Shown here one piece after another: positions 63,276 through 64,000 of a stretch of DNA of 64,000 nt (position 1 is the stretch's first letter; the number at the start of each line of letters is the position of its first letter). Both the position numbers and the translations under genes were made by a program. Location: positions 2,682,282 to 2,746,281 of the forward strand of contig NZ_CP028105.1 of NCBI RefSeq assembly GCF_003019675.1, in the 5' to 3' direction. A model generated the notes under the pieces. It saw nothing but the letters and a program-made list of their open reading frames with translations. It made no database searches and was not told the DNA's origin. This stretch comes from Fusobacterium ulcerans. GTDB taxonomy: Bacteria > Fusobacteriota > Fusobacteriia > Fusobacteriales > Fusobacteriaceae.

Positions 63276-64000
63276 TTATTTAATAATTTTTTCTACCTTA
63301 CCATTTTTGAATATAGCTTCGTTAGTAATTTTACCATCTCTTGAATATTTTCTAAATAGCCCGTCAAACTGGTTGTCTACAAAAGTATATTCTCCTTCCA
63401 GTTGCCCGTTGTCATAATAAATCTTTGAAACACCATTGATTTTATCTTCAACAAAATTAACAATATTTTTTACCTGTCCATTTTCATAATAAATTTTTGA
63501 TTCTCCATGAGCTTTACCATTTTTATAATTATATTCACTTTCTAGTTTGCCGCTTTCATAGTATGCTTTTACCAATCCATTGTATTCACCATCAAGATAA
63601 TTATTTTCTTCTTTTAGATTACCGTTTTCATAATATACTTTTCCTTCTCCCTGAAGTACATCATCAATGTAATTTTCTAAGTATTGCAACTGTCCGTTAG
63701 GATAGTAGTATTCAATAGGACCATTTCTTTTATCTTCTTTAAAATTTACAAGACTTCTTAATTGACCATCTAAATAATAAATTTTTGAAACACCATCAAT
63801 TTTATCATTAACATAAGAAGATTCATTTTCCAGCTGTCCATTTTCAAAATATATTTTAGCTTCTCCATTTAATTGACCATCTTTAAATGTTCCTTCGAAA
63901 GCTACCTGCCCATTAGGGAAATATTCTTTTACAATACCTTCATATTTTCCATCTTTAAAATTTTCTTCAGATCTTATTTTACCATCTTCATATTTATCAG
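63276..64000 (-). CDS. MORN-repeat (YwqK-type) protein, 5' end beyond the window
   Basis: The frame stays open from the stop at 63276 to the right edge, so at least 240 C-terminal residues are present and the start is missing. It holds about ten 24-residue repeats of the form Y-Y-x-N-G-x-L-x(8)-D-G-x(3)-G (for example YYENGNLKEENNYLDGEYNG). Unit 3 and unit 8 are nearly the same (both contain DKI-GVSKI), 360 bp apart, which points to duplication of a five-unit block. Function unknown; related to the MORN protein at 57.8 kb. A shorter start within the window is unlikely, as the repeats continue through it. Confidence 0.82.
   Translation of the reverse strand, partial: DKYEDGKIRSEENFKDGKYEGIVKEYFPNGQVAFEGTFKDGQLNGEAKIYFENGQLENESSYVNDKIDGVSKIYYLDGQLRSLVNFKEDKRNGPIEYYYPNGQLQYLENYIDDVLQGEGKVYYENGNLKEENNYLDGEYNGLVKAYYESGKLESEYNYKNGKAHGESKIYYENGQVKNIVNFVEDKINGVSKIYYDNGQLEGEYTFVDNQFDGLFRKYSRDGKITNEAIFKNGKVEKIIK

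Noticed and set aside
63276-64000. Regularly spaced repeats at the right edge resembling a CRISPR array
   Set aside because: The period is 72 bp in frame, the repeats are degenerate and translate into MORN units, so they are coding repeats.

Overview
The window looks like chromosomal DNA of a Fusobacterium species. It is very AT-rich with strong AGGAGG-type ribosome sites. It carries autotransporters whose C-termini end in G-Y-R/K-F, a two-carboxylate Na+-type ATP synthase c subunit, and [FeFe]-hydrogenase maturation. The metabolic content (ribose operon, molybdenum cofactor genes) suggests the F. varium/ulcerans/mortiferum side of the genus, but that placement is inference.

Left third (1-24 kb): the start of a sigma-factor-like gene at the left edge; an orphan peptide-binding lipoprotein with a SorC regulator; a subtilisin-type autotransporter; a DUF4163/DUF3298 lipoprotein; MprF; an orphan ATP synthase c-subunit paralogue; and a MerR regulator next to a small secreted protein whose promoter has the stretched 19-bp spacer typical of MerR control. 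A molybdenum block follows (mogA/moaB-like on the minus strand, then modA-modB-moeA-like-moaC), without modC. Next comes a second large autotransporter with two HU-like proteins behind it, then a PRD/BglG-like regulator and MscL.

The most striking signal is upstream of the second autotransporter. A perfect 22-bp inverted repeat (17784-17805 and 17928-17949) encloses 122 bp. Each repeat sits inside a site built like a tyrosine-recombinase target (13-bp arms, 6-bp core). The enclosed segment carries a near-consensus sigma-70 promoter (TTGATT, 17 bp, TATAAT) that at present points AWAY from the autotransporter. This is the expected layout of a phase-variable invertible promoter caught in the OFF orientation. 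One repeat also forms a terminator-like hairpin in the leader.

Middle (24-46 kb): a PEPCK/HprK-like P-loop protein, an Old Yellow Enzyme, a DUF486 membrane protein, the complete ribose operon rbsR-K-D-A-C-B with a LacI-type operator, an HxlR regulator paired with a small ABM-like protein around a perfect palindrome, a PHP phosphoesterase, a META lipoprotein, two MATE exporters, and an addB-addA recombination pair.

Right third (46-64 kb): a GrpB-family protein, flavodoxin-like protein, potD-dnaN, a UbiB-like degenerate kinase, an rRNA methyltransferase, Nudix and EamA genes, an M15 peptidase, hydE, HU, an amidase, a cold-shock gene with a long leader, tRNA-Leu(GAG), a patch of decayed small secreted-protein genes, a MORN-repeat protein, an SPFH protein, several small proteins, a SigH-like sigma factor, an NhaC antiporter, and a second MORN protein running off the right edge. 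Start sites were moved from the longest open frame wherever a clear Shine-Dalgarno sequence supported an internal start.
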